Of a stretch of DNA of 34,195 nucleotides, positions 8,628-17,344 are shown piece by piece. Under the pieces are notes generated by a model. That model ran no database searches and had not been told where the DNA came from. It saw only the letters and a program-made list of their open reading frames with translations. The stretch comes from Pseudolabrys sp. Root1462 (GTDB taxonomy: Bacteria > Pseudomonadota > Alphaproteobacteria > Rhizobiales > Xanthobacteraceae): assembly GCF_001426945.1 (NCBI RefSeq), contig NZ_LMFS01000001.1, positions 2,316,413 to 2,350,607 of the forward strand. Direction: 5' to 3'. The position numbers were made by a program, and so were the translations under genes. Numbering within the stretch: position 1 is the first letter of the stretch; every line of letters starts with the position of its first letter.

Positions 8628-9091
8628 CAGCGCCTCCCCGGCCATTCGGCCGTGTCGTGATCGGGATGTTGATGACTGACGATCGAAGCCTTGAAGGCTT
8701 CCTGTTGCGGCTCGGCGCCGGGCGCGCGTGTCGGCAGACTGCACAGACCATCGAAGAACGGCTGCTTGCTCTCGGGATTGACCTGGATGGTCGGCGGCGC
8801 AACGGACGGATCGTCAAAGGTGCAGACCGCGATCTCGGTCGGGCCGCCATACTCGTAGGTCAGCGGCGTGCCGCAATCGGCGCAGAAGCCGCGCTCGACT
8901 TTGTTCGACGAGCGGAAGCGCTTGGGTTCGCCGCGCGTCCATTCGAGATCGTGCACCGTGACCAAAAGCGCGAACGGCGAGCCGAACGCCTTCTGGCACA
9001 TGCGGCAATGGCAGATCGACGAGCGGCCGAACTTCGAGCCGCGATAGCGCACCGCGCCGCACTGGCAGCCGCCGGAGTGCATCTGGCTCAT
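8627..9091 (-). CDS. GFA family (glutathione-dependent formaldehyde-activating enzyme-like) protein
   Basis: A 154-residue zinc-binding protein with the full GFA/CENP-V cysteine set: CQC (C9, C11), CHCRMC (C27, C29, C32) and CADC (C70, C73). Family members bind structural and catalytic zinc; the founding Gfa was proposed to speed S-hydroxymethylglutathione formation, but most members have no proven reaction. Its ATG overlaps the cysS stop codon by four bases (ATGA), implying coupled translation. No formaldehyde-oxidation genes are adjacent, so a formaldehyde role is not supported by context. Confidence 0.85.
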   Translation of the reverse strand: MSQMHSGGCQCGAVRYRGSKFGRSSICHCRMCQKAFGSPFALLVTVHDLEWTRGEPKRFRSSNKVERGFCADCGTPLTYEYGGPTEIAVCTFDDPSVAPPTIQVNPESKQPFFDGLCSLPTRAPGAEPQQEAFKASIVSHQHPDHDTAEWPGRR

Positions 9092-10452
9092 CGCGCGATC
9101 TCCCAGGTGGTACCGTCCTTGGAGTCCTTGAGCACGACGCCCATGGCAGCGAGTTCGTCACGGATGCGATCGGATTCGGCGAAGTTCTTCGCCTGGCGCG
9201 CCGCCTTGCGTGCCGCGATCAGGCTTTCCACCTTCGCGGCGTCGACATCGCTGCCGGCCTGACGGCGGCCCGCCCATTCCTTGGCGGTCTCGCGCAGAAA
9301 GCCGAGCGCGCGCAAGGTGCCGGCGAATTCACCGCGCAACTTGTCATCGCCGGCCTGGATGCGGTTGCGCAGGCTGTGCAAGGCCGTGATGACCTGATGG
9401 GTATTGAGATCGTCGGCCAGCGCTTCAAGCACCGGTGCCGAGATCGTCTCGCCCGGCGCATCGTTGGCGATCCAGTACCAGTCGTCGAGCGTCTTCCAGG
9501 CCTCTTCCAGACCCTTCACGGTCCAGTCGATCGGCTGGCGATAATGCGTCTTCAGCATGTTGAAGCGCGCCACCTCGCCCGGCCAGTCCTTCAGCACATC
9601 GCGAATGGTGATGAAGTTGCCGAGGCTCTTCGACATCTTCTCGCCTTCCACCTGCAGGAAGCCGTTGTGCATCCAGTAATTGGCCATCACGTTCTGATGG
9701 AAGGCGCAGCGCGATTGCGCGATTTCGTTTTCGTGATGCGGAAACACAAGATCGATGCCGCCGCCGTGAATGTCGAAGGTCTCGCCGAGATGTTTCCACG
9801 ACATCGCCGAGCACTCGATGTGCCAGCCGGGACGGCCCGGCGTCTTGATGCCACCTGGGGACGGCCAGCCCGGCTCGCCCGGCTTCGACGGCTTCCACAG
9901 CACGAAGTCCTGCGCGTCCTTCTTGTAGGGCGCGACCTCGACGCGGGCGCCGGCGATCATCTCGTCCATCGGCCGCTTGGAAAGCTGGCCGTAGTCCGTC
10001 ATCGACGGCACGTTGAACAGCACATTGTCTTCGGCGACGTAAGCGTGGCCGGAGGCAATGAGGCGCTCGATGATCGCCTTCATCTCCTCGATGTGCTCGG
10101 TCGCGCGCGGCTCCACCGTCGGCGGCAGGCAGCCGAGCGCAGCGACGTCTTCCTTGAAATTCCGGTAGGTCTCTTCGGTGAGCTCACGAATGTCGATGCC
10201 GCGCTCGGCGGCGCGCGCATTGATCTTGTCATCGACGTCCGTGATGTTGCGGACGTATTTGACGTGGCCCTCGCCGTAGATGTGGCGCAACAGGCGAAAC
10301 AACACGTCGAAGACGATGACCGGCCGCGCATTGCCGATGTGGGCGAAGTCGTAGACCGTCGGCCCGCACACATACATGCGCACATTCGCCGGATCGATCG
10401 GCGTGAACACGCGCTTGTCGCGCGACAGCGTATCGTAAAGCCGTAATTCCAT
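9088..10452 (-). CDS. cysS: cysteine--tRNA ligase
   Basis: Charges tRNA-Cys in the cytoplasm. The 454-residue class I synthetase has a HIGH-type HIGN motif at residues 38-41, zinc ligands including C29 in [10 protein letters not shown] and a Cys in HIECSAM, and the KMSKS loop ([11 protein letters not shown]). I chose the ATG giving MELRLYDTL; in-frame GTG and TTG codons lie just upstream (10461, 10464) and no strong ribosome-binding site separates them. It heads an operon whose next three genes overlap or abut it. Its promoter should lie in the roughly 300-base gap shared with the divergent secreted-protein gene. Confidence 0.96.
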   Translation of the reverse strand: MELRLYDTLSRDKRVFTPIDPANVRMYVCGPTVYDFAHIGNARPVIVFDVLFRLLRHIYGEGHVKYVRNITDVDDKINARAAERGIDIRELTEETYRNFKEDVAALGCLPPTVEPRATEHIEEMKAIIERLIASGHAYVAEDNVLFNVPSMTDYGQLSKRPMDEMIAGARVEVAPYKKDAQDFVLWKPSKPGEPGWPSPGGIKTPGRPGWHIECSAMSWKHLGETFDIHGGGIDLVFPHHENEIAQSRCAFHQNVMANYWMHNGFLQVEGEKMSKSLGNFITIRDVLKDWPGEVARFNMLKTHYRQPIDWTVKGLEEAWKTLDDWYWIANDAPGETISAPVLEALADDLNTHQVITALHSLRNRIQAGDDKLRGEFAGTLRALGFLRETAKEWAGRRQAGSDVDAAKVESLIAARKAARQAKNFAESDRIRDELAAMGVVLKDSKDGTTWEIAR

Positions 10453-10751
10453 AAGGGTCACCAATAGCCGGCGCTTCCGCTGGCCGGAGGTCCCTTTGTA
10501 TCTCGATTCGAGAAAAGACGGCCTCAGCCAGCGTTGTGGACGCTAGCTAATAATCTTGCGGCAAATGCCGCGAATGAGGGTCGGGCCAGTCATGGGGCCA
10601 CCATGCGCGAATTCCGGGCTGAGCGTCAAGCTCGCCGCCCTATCCGGTTAAGCGGCTCTTAAAGAAATCAAAGCATTATAGCCGTCTGTCTTCATCAGAC
10701 GGCCTCATTGAACCCGCGCGGGGGTCGCCCCGCCTGAAAACGGACGTGTCC
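10453..10751. other. divergent intergenic region with several palindromes
   Basis: This 299-base gap separates cysS from a secreted-protein gene on the other strand. No coding gene is convincing. It holds TCTCG/CGAGA (10501-10513), GCGGCA/TGCCGC with a 2-base spacer (10558-10571), an 8-bp hairpin GCCGTCTG/CAGACGGC with a 7-base loop (10681-10703), and GCGGGG/CCCCGC with a GTCG loop (10718-10733) just before the secreted-protein gene. On the minus strand, a TATAAT box occurs at 10680-10675, a possible -10 element for the cysS operon; I see no good -35. Confidence 0.45.
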
Positions 10752-11063
10752 ATGCGCAGCCTCGTGGCCGGCGTCGGCCTCCTCGCCAGTCTCCTCGTCG
10801 TCCTGCCGGCCAAGGCGGAGAGGAAAATGTTCATCATCGGCGCCGATGCCAACGGCTATGGCGTCGACCGTTGCCTGGTCAGCGGCGCGCCGTGCGGCGC
10901 CGCGGCGGCAGCCGCCTATTGCCACACCCAGAACTTCGCCAGCGCGATGTCGTATCGCAAGGTCGATCGTGACGACATCACCGGGGCCATCCCGGCCGGC
11001 GGCGCCGGCGGCTGCAAAGGCTCGGCCTGCGACGATGTCGTGGCCATCGTCTGCAATCGCTGA
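10752..11063 (+). CDS. small secreted six-cysteine protein (uncharacterised)
   Basis: A 103-residue protein with a classical signal peptide (MRSLVAGVGLLASLLVVLPAKA, cleavage expected after residue 22). The mature region of about 80 residues carries six cysteines (C41, C48, C57, C88, C93, C101), compatible with three periplasmic disulfides. The YRKVDRDDITGAIP stretch looks like a conserved core; I recall similar hypothetical proteins in Rhizobiales but no assigned function. The GTG at 10746 is an alternative start two codons earlier. It stands alone between the cysS operon promoter and the hybrid kinase gene. Confidence 0.7.
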   Translation: MRSLVAGVGLLASLLVVLPAKAERKMFIIGADANGYGVDRCLVSGAPCGAAAAAAYCHTQNFASAMSYRKVDRDDITGAIPAGGAGGCKGSACDDVVAIVCNR

Positions 11064-11195
11064 CGCAGTCATCCACAGAAGTTCCCCAGTAATGCTCCGC
11101 GCACTGATCGGGGCGCTGTTATATGCGGCGCCGCGGTTGAGTTATCGCCGCCGTCCCGGTACGTAGGAACTCCGGTTCCTCCACGGCACGGGCGT

Positions 11196-13412
11196 ATGGT
11201 CAAGGCACGCGAAATCCCGATCCCTACCGCCGCCGAGCGCGCCGCCAGCCGTGCCGAACGGCCGTTGAAACTGCTGATCGCGGCGTCGATCATCCTGCCG
11301 CTGACAATTTTCGCGATCGCATCGTGGATTTCCTACGACCAGCACATGAGCGAAGCGTCGGACCGTCTGCAACGGACGGTCGGCACGATGCAGGAACACG
11401 CCATCAAGGTGTTCGAAACGTTCGCCATCAGCGAGCGCTATCTCGAGGAACTGTTCAACGGCGTGCCCGACGCCACCATCCGCGCCGACGAGCGCGGCTA
11501 TAGCGAGCGTCTTCGCAATTACACCAAGACGCTCCCGCAACTGCGCGATCTTTGGGTGATCGCCCGGGACGGCAAGCCCCTGGTGTCGGGTACCATCTAT
11601 CCGTTGCCGCCCGATCTCGATCTATCGGACCGCACCTATTTCGCGGTCCACACCGCAGGCAAGGTCGACACCTACATCAGTGAAGTCGTCAAGGCGCGCG
11701 CCGCCGACACCGACTTCTTCGCCATCACGCGCAAACGAGAGGACGCCACAGGCAGGTTCGACGGCGTCTACCTGGTCTCGATAGCTCCCGAGTATTTTAC
11801 GCGTTATTATTCGCAACTGCCGCAATCGGACGTCAGCGTCGCGGGCCTGGTCCGCGCCGACGGCGTGACGCTGGCTCGCTATCCGGCAGTGACGCCGGGG
11901 GTACTGCCATCGACGACGCCAATGATGAAGGCGATCGCCATGCAGCCGATCGCCGGCTTCACTTACGGCACCTCGGCGCTCGACGGCGCACAGCGCATCA
12001 TCGCCTACCGCAAGCTGCCCGATTACGACGTTTATGTTTACGCCGCGCTGAACACGGCCACGGTGCGCTCCGAATGGATGAGCGATATGTCGGCGCATCT
12101 CGTCTTCGGCATCCCGGCGACGCTCGCCATGGTCGGCCTCGGCATCCTCACCTTGCGCCATACCCGGCGCGAGGCCGAGGCGATGACGCTGCTGCGCGAG
12201 GAAGCGGCGCGGCGGCAATCGACGGAGCTCGCGCTCCGCCAGGCGCAGAAGATGGAAGCCGTCGGCCGCCTGACCGGCGGCATCGCCCATGACTTCAACA
12301 ACCTGCTCACCGCCATCATCGGCAATGTCGAGCTGGCGCTGCGGCGCAACACCTCGGAAGACGGCCGCGTCGCCAATTCGCTCAATGCCATCCGCCAGGC
12401 CTCGATGCGCGCCGCGACGTTGGTGCAGCGGCTGCTGACCTTCTCGCGCCAGCATCCGCAGGAAGTGAAGGTCGTCGACGTCAACCGGCTGGTCAACGAC
12501 ATGTCGGAGTTGCTGCATCGCTCGATCGGCGAGACGGTGCGCGTGGAAACCGTGCTCGCCGGCGGCCTGTGGAAGGCCGCGGTCGATCCCAATCAGCTCG
12601 AAAGCGCGATCCTCAACCTCGCGGTCAATGCCCGTGACTCCATGACGAGTGGCGGACGGCTCACCATCGAGACTTCGAACGCTTATCTCGACGAGACGTA
12701 CATCAAACAATCGGGCGCCGAGGTCGAATCCGGACAGTTCGTGCTGATTGCGGTCAGCGACACCGGCGGCGGCATGACGCCGGAAGTCCGCGACCGCGCC
12801 TTCGATCCGTTCTTCACCACCAAGCCGGCCGGGGTCGGCTCGGGGCTCGGCCTCAGCATGGTCTACGGCTTCGTCAAACAGTCGCACGGCCATATCCAGA
12901 TCTACAGCGAGATCGGCCAGGGCACGTCGATCAAGATGTACTTCCCGCGGCTCACCGATCCGTCGGCCTATCCGGCGTGGGAAGCGGTTGCCGAACTCTC
13001 GCCGTCGCGTCACGGCAAGCATTCCGAGACCATCCTGCTCGTGGAAGACGACCACGACGTCAGCCGCTTCGTCATCGATGCCCTGAGCGACATCGGCTAT
13101 AACGTCATCCACGCCGACAATGCTGCCGACGCCCTCGAGAAGCTGAAGGCGGAGCCGTCGATCGCGCTGCTGTTTACCGATGTGGTGCTGCCGGGCGGCA
13201 TGAACGGCCGCGAACTGGCGAACGAGGTGAAGAAGCTGCGGCCCGAACTGCCCGTGGTCTTCGCCACCGGCTATACCCGCAACGCCATCATCCATCACGG
13301 CCGGCTCGACACCGACGTCGATCTACTGACCAAGCCGTTCACGACCGACGCCCTGGCCAAGAAGCTGCGGCAGGTGCTCGACGGCGGCGCGCGCAAGAAA
13401 GCGCGCGGCTAG
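11196..13412 (+). CDS. hybrid sensor histidine kinase/response regulator
   Basis: Inner-membrane signalling protein of 738 residues. A first transmembrane helix (about 25-46) and a second (about 298-320) bracket a roughly 250-residue periplasmic sensor resembling double-Cache/PDC domains. A short coiled linker leads to the kinase core: the H-box GGIAHDFNNLLTAIIG with phospho-acceptor H365, the N-box NLAVNARDSM, and the G-boxes SDTGGGM and GSGLGLSMVYGF. A C-terminal receiver domain (about 611-730) has acidic residues in LLVEDD, phospho-acceptor D662 in LLFTDVVLP and the conserved Lys in LTKPF. No separate output regulator lies beside it, so its downstream target is unknown. Its last four bases overlap the convergent DoxX gene. 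Confidence 0.93.
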   Translation: MVKAREIPIPTAAERAASRAERPLKLLIAASIILPLTIFAIASWISYDQHMSEASDRLQRTVGTMQEHAIKVFETFAISERYLEELFNGVPDATIRADERGYSERLRNYTKTLPQLRDLWVIARDGKPLVSGTIYPLPPDLDLSDRTYFAVHTAGKVDTYISEVVKARAADTDFFAITRKREDATGRFDGVYLVSIAPEYFTRYYSQLPQSDVSVAGLVRADGVTLARYPAVTPGVLPSTTPMMKAIAMQPIAGFTYGTSALDGAQRIIAYRKLPDYDVYVYAALNTATVRSEWMSDMSAHLVFGIPATLAMVGLGILTLRHTRREAEAMTLLREEAARRQSTELALRQAQKMEAVGRLTGGIAHDFNNLLTAIIGNVELALRRNTSEDGRVANSLNAIRQASMRAATLVQRLLTFSRQHPQEVKVVDVNRLVNDMSELLHRSIGETVRVETVLAGGLWKAAVDPNQLESAILNLAVNARDSMTSGGRLTIETSNAYLDETYIKQSGAEVESGQFVLIAVSDTGGGMTPEVRDRAFDPFFTTKPAGVGSGLGLSMVYGFVKQSHGHIQIYSEIGQGTSIKMYFPRLTDPSAYPAWEAVAELSPSRHGKHSETILLVEDDHDVSRFVIDALSDIGYNVIHADNAADALEKLKAEPSIALLFTDVVLPGGMNGRELANEVKKLRPELPVVFATGYTRNAIIHHGRLDTDVDLLTKPFTTDALAKKLRQVLDGGARKKARG

Positions 13413-13852
13413 ACTTCCCTGCCGATCGCGCGGTCGATCGACCAGCGTCCGCCGCCGCGCACCAGGAAGTGAAACACCACGATCGCCCAGAACAGCGGAT
13501 ATTCGAAGCCGAGATAATTCCAGAAGAAGCCGTTGCCGGCGTGGAATTTGATCGCCACCAACAGAAAGACCAGCACCGGTACGGCGGCGAGCCGGGTCAG
13601 CAGGCCGGCGGCAAGGCACAGACCACCGAAGAATTGCGTCGCGCCGGTCACGACGGTCCAGAAGGCCGCGGGGTGAAAACCGGCCTGCTCGAAGAAGGCG
13701 ATGTTGGCCTCGCGGGCGCCGAACAGGATGACGTAGCCATGCGCGGCCATCGACAGCCCGGCGCATAGCCGCATGAGCGGTTCGGTCACCGGCGCCAGGC
13801 GGTTGTAGAGGCCGCCCAAGGCCGGGATCAGAAGACGCGGTTCGTCGGTCAT
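13409..13852 (-). CDS. DoxX family membrane protein
   Basis: A 147-residue inner-membrane protein with four hydrophobic helices and the family pattern RLCAGLSMAAHGYVILFG near the first helix, then FFGGLCLAAGLLTRLAAVPV. DoxX-like proteins are small four-helix proteins often linked to redox or thiol stress, but their biochemical role is mostly unknown. A GAGGG sequence precedes the ATG. It is divergent from the MarR-type regulator gene across 179 bases, so that regulator is a plausible controller. It overlaps the histidine kinase gene tail to tail by four bases. Confidence 0.85.
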   Translation of the reverse strand: MTDEPRLLIPALGGLYNRLAPVTEPLMRLCAGLSMAAHGYVILFGAREANIAFFEQAGFHPAAFWTVVTGATQFFGGLCLAAGLLTRLAAVPVLVFLLVAIKFHAGNGFFWNYLGFEYPLFWAIVVFHFLVRGGGRWSIDRAIGREV

Positions 13853-13897
13853 GATCGCCCTCTCCCGTCAGCGACATGATAGGCCCGGCGGGCTAGA

Positions 13898-13912
13898 TGG
13901 GACCAGATCCCA
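13898..13912. promoter_or_regulatory. inverted repeat in the DoxX/MarR divergent region
   Basis: TGGGA (13898-13902) and TCCCA (13908-13912) are perfect 5-base arms around a 5-base spacer, preceded by a second palindrome GCCCG-G-CGGGC near 13883. The position between divergent DoxX and MarR genes fits a MarR-type operator, but this is positional inference only. Confidence 0.3.
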
Positions 13913-14031
13913 GTAGCTTAGAACTTTTCCAAACAGGTTGCGCGGGCGAGACCAATCGGCCAAATTCACGGCCGCGCGCTGGATGAAATCGGTCGACACC
14001 CCTTTCCGGCGCTGGAGTACGGCAGCCGGCG

Positions 14032-14553
14032 ATGAACGACAGAACGGGTCAACGTTTTTCCGCGCGCACCGGCGCCGAGGGCGATCCGCCGCTCACGCTG
14101 GAGGGCTTTCTGCCCCATCGCCTGCTGGTTTGCGCGCAATTCGTCTCGGCGGCGCTGGCGAAGGTTCATGCCGGGCGTCACGAGATCGGCGTTCCGGAGT
14201 GGCGTGTCCTCGTCGTGCTCGCCGAATTCGGCAGCATGACCGCGAAGGCCATCGGCCAGCGCAGCCATATGCACAAGACCAAGGTCTCGCGGGCGGTCGC
14301 CGTGCTCGAGGAACTGGAATTAGTGACGCGGCGCAGCAACACCGCCGACCTGCGCGAGGCCTTCCTGTCGCTGACGCCGGCAGGCCGCGCCATCTACGAC
14401 CAGTTGGCGCCAGGGGCTCTGGAATTCGCCGACCGCCTGATCGCCGCCATCGATCCGGCGGACCGCGAAGCGCTCGACCGCATCCTCGACCGTCTCATGC
14501 AAAGCTCGGCGGAAATCGCCGCCGATATCGCCAACGGGCCGCGAGCCCGCTAA
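14032..14553 (+). CDS. MarR family transcriptional regulator
   Basis: A 173-residue winged-helix repressor type. The helix-turn-helix region spans about residues 65-100 (MTAKAIGQRSHMHKTKVSRAVAVLEELELV), followed by the wing with RRSNTADLREAFLSLTPAGRAIYD. MarR proteins bind palindromes as dimers and release DNA on binding aromatic or phenolic ligands. The maleylacetoacetate isomerase gene starts 44 bases downstream on the same strand, which suggests control of aromatic acid (homogentisate/phenylacetate-type) catabolism. The divergent DoxX gene is another possible target. The 19-residue N-terminal extension before LTLEGFLPHR is not obviously conserved. Confidence 0.88.
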   Translation: MNDRTGQRFSARTGAEGDPPLTLEGFLPHRLLVCAQFVSAALAKVHAGRHEIGVPEWRVLVVLAEFGSMTAKAIGQRSHMHKTKVSRAVAVLEELELVTRRSNTADLREAFLSLTPAGRAIYDQLAPGALEFADRLIAAIDPADREALDRILDRLMQSSAEIAADIANGPRAR

Positions 14554-14597
14554 GTTCGTCCGGCGACCAAACGTCCATTCTGCCGGGGGACCGTTTC

Positions 14598-15245
14598 GTG
14601 AAGTTGTACAGTTATTTCCGTTCGTCCGCCGCTTATCGCGTGCGGATCGCGCTCAATCTGAAGAATTTGCCCTACGAGATGGCGGCCGTTCACCTCACCA
14701 AGGATGGCGGCCAGCAGTTCAAGGACGACTTCCGCGCCATCAATCCGCAGGCCCGCGTCCCGGCGCTGCAATTGTCGGGCGGCGAAGTGCTGACGCAGTC
14801 GCTCGCCATCATCGACTATCTCGACGAGGTCTATCCCGATCCGCCGCTATTGCCGGTCGATGCGCTCGACCGCGCCCGCGTGCGCGCCGCGGCGCAGGTC
14901 GTCGCCTGCGATATTCACCCGCTCAACAATCTGTGTGCGCTGCGCTACCTCAAGCGCGAGCTCAAGCAGGAGCAGCCTGCGATCGATGCCTGGTACCATC
15001 ACTGGGTAATCGAGGGCTTCACGGCGCTGGAAAAGATGATCGCGCAAGCGGGCGTATCAGGGCCGTACAGCTTCGGCTCGCATGTGACGCTCGCCGATGT
15101 GTGCCTGGTGCCGCAGGTGTTCAATGCGCGGCGGCTCAAGGTGCCGCTCGATGCCTTCCCCAGGATCGTCGCGGTCGAAGCCGCGTGTCTCAAGCTCTCC
15201 GCCTTCGACAAAGCCCGGCCGGAAAAACAGCCCGACGCCGAGTAG
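14598..15245 (+). CDS. maiA: maleylacetoacetate isomerase (zeta-class GST)
   Basis: Isomerises maleylacetoacetate to fumarylacetoacetate with glutathione, the penultimate step of tyrosine/homogentisate degradation. The 215-residue protein starts at GTG (MKLYSYFRSSAAYRVRIALN), with GGGGGA 7 bases upstream; the same frame stays open far upstream but lacks protein-like composition. The glutathione site motif is SSAAYRVRIAL, where many homologues have SSCS, so the usual active-site Cys is replaced by Ala. The family insert DIHPLNNLCALRYL and the C-terminal helical domain are intact. It follows the MarR gene by 44 bases; the other homogentisate genes (hmgA, fahA) are not in the window. Confidence 0.9.
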   Translation: MKLYSYFRSSAAYRVRIALNLKNLPYEMAAVHLTKDGGQQFKDDFRAINPQARVPALQLSGGEVLTQSLAIIDYLDEVYPDPPLLPVDALDRARVRAAAQVVACDIHPLNNLCALRYLKRELKQEQPAIDAWYHHWVIEGFTALEKMIAQAGVSGPYSFGSHVTLADVCLVPQVFNARRLKVPLDAFPRIVAVEAACLKLSAFDKARPEKQPDAE

Positions 15246-15310
15246 TCACCGCCGCGGTCGTGCCCCCCCCCAAGACCGCGCGCCACATCCCTCTTCCAGC
15301 GATCGCGATC

Positions 15311-16198
15311 ATGCCCGTGTCTGGCTCCAATCTTGCTCGCGTCGTCTTCTGGATGATCGGCGCCCTGCTGTCGTTCTCGGCGATGGCGATTTCGATCCGC
15401 CAGTTGTCGCATGGCGGCCTGAGCATTTTTGAAATCCTTGCCATCCGCAGCGGTTTGGCGCTCGTCATTCTGCTGCTGCTGATGCTGGCCAAGCCGGAAC
15501 TGCGGCATCTGGCGCAGCCCATGAACATGCGGCTCAACCTGTTCCGCAACACGATTCACTACGCCGCGCAATTCGCCTGGGCGGTCAGCCTGACCATGCT
15601 GCCGCTCGCCACGGTGTTCGCGCTGGAATTCACCACGCCGGCCTGGACGGCGCTGTTCGCGGTCTGGTTTCTCGGCGAGCGCATGACTGTGAGCCGCGCC
15701 GGCGTCGTCGTGCTCGGTCTCGTCGGCGTACTGGTCATTCTGCGGCCCGGCATCGCCAGCTTCAACCCGGCGGCCGGCCTCGTGCTCATGGCGGCGGTCG
15801 GCTACGGCACCATGATGACCGTGACCAAGAAGCTGACCGCGACACAATCGACGTTCGGCATCATTTTCTGGATGGCCGTCATCCAGTTTCCGCTGTCGCT
15901 GCTGGGCAGCAATCTGTCGGTCTACCTGGATTCGAGTCTCTACGATCTGCGCCACATTTTGCCCGCAATTGCCGTCGGTATTGCCGGCCTGACCTCGCAC
16001 CTCTGCCTGACCAACGCCTTTCGCGCCGGCGACGCCACGCTGGTGGTGCCGCTCGATTTCATGCGGATTCCGCTCATCGCCGTGGTGGGCTGGGCGTTCT
16101 ACGGCGAAGCGCTCGATGTCTGGGTGCTGGTCGGCGCGCTGATCATCATCGCCGGCGTACTCTGGAACCTGCAATCCGAGCGCAGGCCGCGTCCGTGA
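15311..16198 (+). CDS. DMT superfamily (EamA) transporter
   Basis: A 295-residue inner-membrane protein with ten predicted helices in two EamA repeats. The first repeat includes FEILAIRSGLALVILLLL and PAWTALFAVWFLGERMTVSR; the second ends with PLIAVVGWAFYGEALDVWVLVGALIIIAGV. This is the standard drug/metabolite exporter architecture; the substrate is unknown. The start is the ATG giving MPVSGSNLARVVFW, 65 bases downstream of maiA on the same strand. The open frame continues upstream through maiA in another register and is not coding there. Confidence 0.87.
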   Translation: MPVSGSNLARVVFWMIGALLSFSAMAISIRQLSHGGLSIFEILAIRSGLALVILLLLMLAKPELRHLAQPMNMRLNLFRNTIHYAAQFAWAVSLTMLPLATVFALEFTTPAWTALFAVWFLGERMTVSRAGVVVLGLVGVLVILRPGIASFNPAAGLVLMAAVGYGTMMTVTKKLTATQSTFGIIFWMAVIQFPLSLLGSNLSVYLDSSLYDLRHILPAIAVGIAGLTSHLCLTNAFRAGDATLVVPLDFMRIPLIAVVGWAFYGEALDVWVLVGALIIIAGVLWNLQSERRPRP

Positions 16199-16252
16199 AA
16201 GCGTTTCGTATCGTCCTCGCAAGGCCATGTTTTTCCGATTAGAGTGCGCCGC

Positions 16253-17326
16253 ATGAGAAGTTTTCTGACGCCCGCCTTTGCCGCTCTTGCCGCGCTCGCC
16301 CTCATCGTCCCCGCCCAGGCACAACAAGGCAGCCCGACCTGTCAGCGCCTCGAGACGCAACTGACGGCGCTCGATCGCGGCAACGCCGATCCGGCGCAGG
16401 CCGACCGCATCCGCAAGGCCGAGGACGCCGTCAATCGGCAGCAATATGAAGTGGATCGCCTGGTCTCGCAGAGCCGGCAGACCGGCTGCGAAAGCTCCGG
16501 ATTCTTTTCGATCTTCTCCAACCCGCCACCGCAATGCGGCGCCCTCACCCGTCAGATCGGTGCGCAGCGCACCCAGCTCGAGCGGATGCAAGTGCAGCTC
16601 GAGCAGCTCTCGGGCGGCACCACGGAGCGCGCCGCGCAGCGCCAATCATTGCTGATCGCGCTCGGCGACAACAATTGCGGCCCGCAATATCGCTCCGCCG
16701 CGATTCAGGGTCAGCAAGGCGGCTTCTTCGATCGCTTGTTCGGCGGCGGTAACGGTGGCCCCGGGCCCAGCGGCGACAACGGTATTTATTCGACGCCGCA
16801 GGGCCAGATGGGCGGCACCTTCCGCACCATCTGCGTGCGAACCTGCGACGGCTATTATTTCCCGATTTCCTACCAGACCTCGCCGGATCACTTTCAGCAG
16901 GACGCTCAAGCGTGCCAGCGCGCCTGCCCGGCGGCGCCGGTCCAGCTTTACACCTATCACAACCCCGGCGAGGACGTGGCGCAGGCCGTGTCCCTCGACG
17001 GCCAGCCTTACACCGCGCTGCCCGCGGCGTTTGCATATCGCAAGGCGCTCGATAAATCCTGCGCCTGTCGCCGGCCGGGCGAGAGCTGGGCGGAAGCCCT
17101 CAAGGCGCTGGGCAACGACGAGACGCTGGCGCCCGGCGACGTGGTCGTGACGCCGGAGAACGCAAAGAAGCTGTCGCAGCCGCCGCGCGCGCCCGCGCCC
17201 AAGCAAGGCCCTGCTACCGCACCGCGCAGCGATGCCTCGCCCGTTCCCGGCACGCAGCCGCAGCAGGCGGCCAGCGGCGAGATGCGCAGCGTCGGGCCGA
17301 CTTTCCTGCCCGCAAGGCAGCAGTAG
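16253..17326 (+). CDS. DUF2865 domain-containing secreted protein
   Basis: A 357-residue protein with a signal peptide (MRSFLTPAFAALAALALIVPAQA) followed by a helical, Gln/Arg-rich region that likely forms a coiled coil (about residues 27-125). After a Gly-rich linker comes the conserved core FRTICVRTCDGYYFPISY with the following paired cysteines (ACQRACPAAP) and CACRRPGESW, which identify DUF2865, a family largely confined to Rhizobiales. Function unknown; a cell-envelope location is expected. A GTG three codons upstream (16244) is an alternative start. The tail is Pro/Ala/Gln-rich and low complexity. Confidence 0.87.
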   Translation: MRSFLTPAFAALAALALIVPAQAQQGSPTCQRLETQLTALDRGNADPAQADRIRKAEDAVNRQQYEVDRLVSQSRQTGCESSGFFSIFSNPPPQCGALTRQIGAQRTQLERMQVQLEQLSGGTTERAAQRQSLLIALGDNNCGPQYRSAAIQGQQGGFFDRLFGGGNGGPGPSGDNGIYSTPQGQMGGTFRTICVRTCDGYYFPISYQTSPDHFQQDAQACQRACPAAPVQLYTYHNPGEDVAQAVSLDGQPYTALPAAFAYRKALDKSCACRRPGESWAEALKALGNDETLAPGDVVVTPENAKKLSQPPRAPAPKQGPATAPRSDASPVPGTQPQQAASGEMRSVGPTFLPARQQ

Positions 17327-17344
17327 GCGGACAATGACTCGTTC

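Noticed and set aside
13938-14597. In-frame upstream extension of maleylacetoacetate isomerase
   Set aside because: It overlaps the MarR gene in another frame and has non-conserved Arg-rich residues; the GTG at 14598 has a good ribosome-binding site and the family N-terminus.
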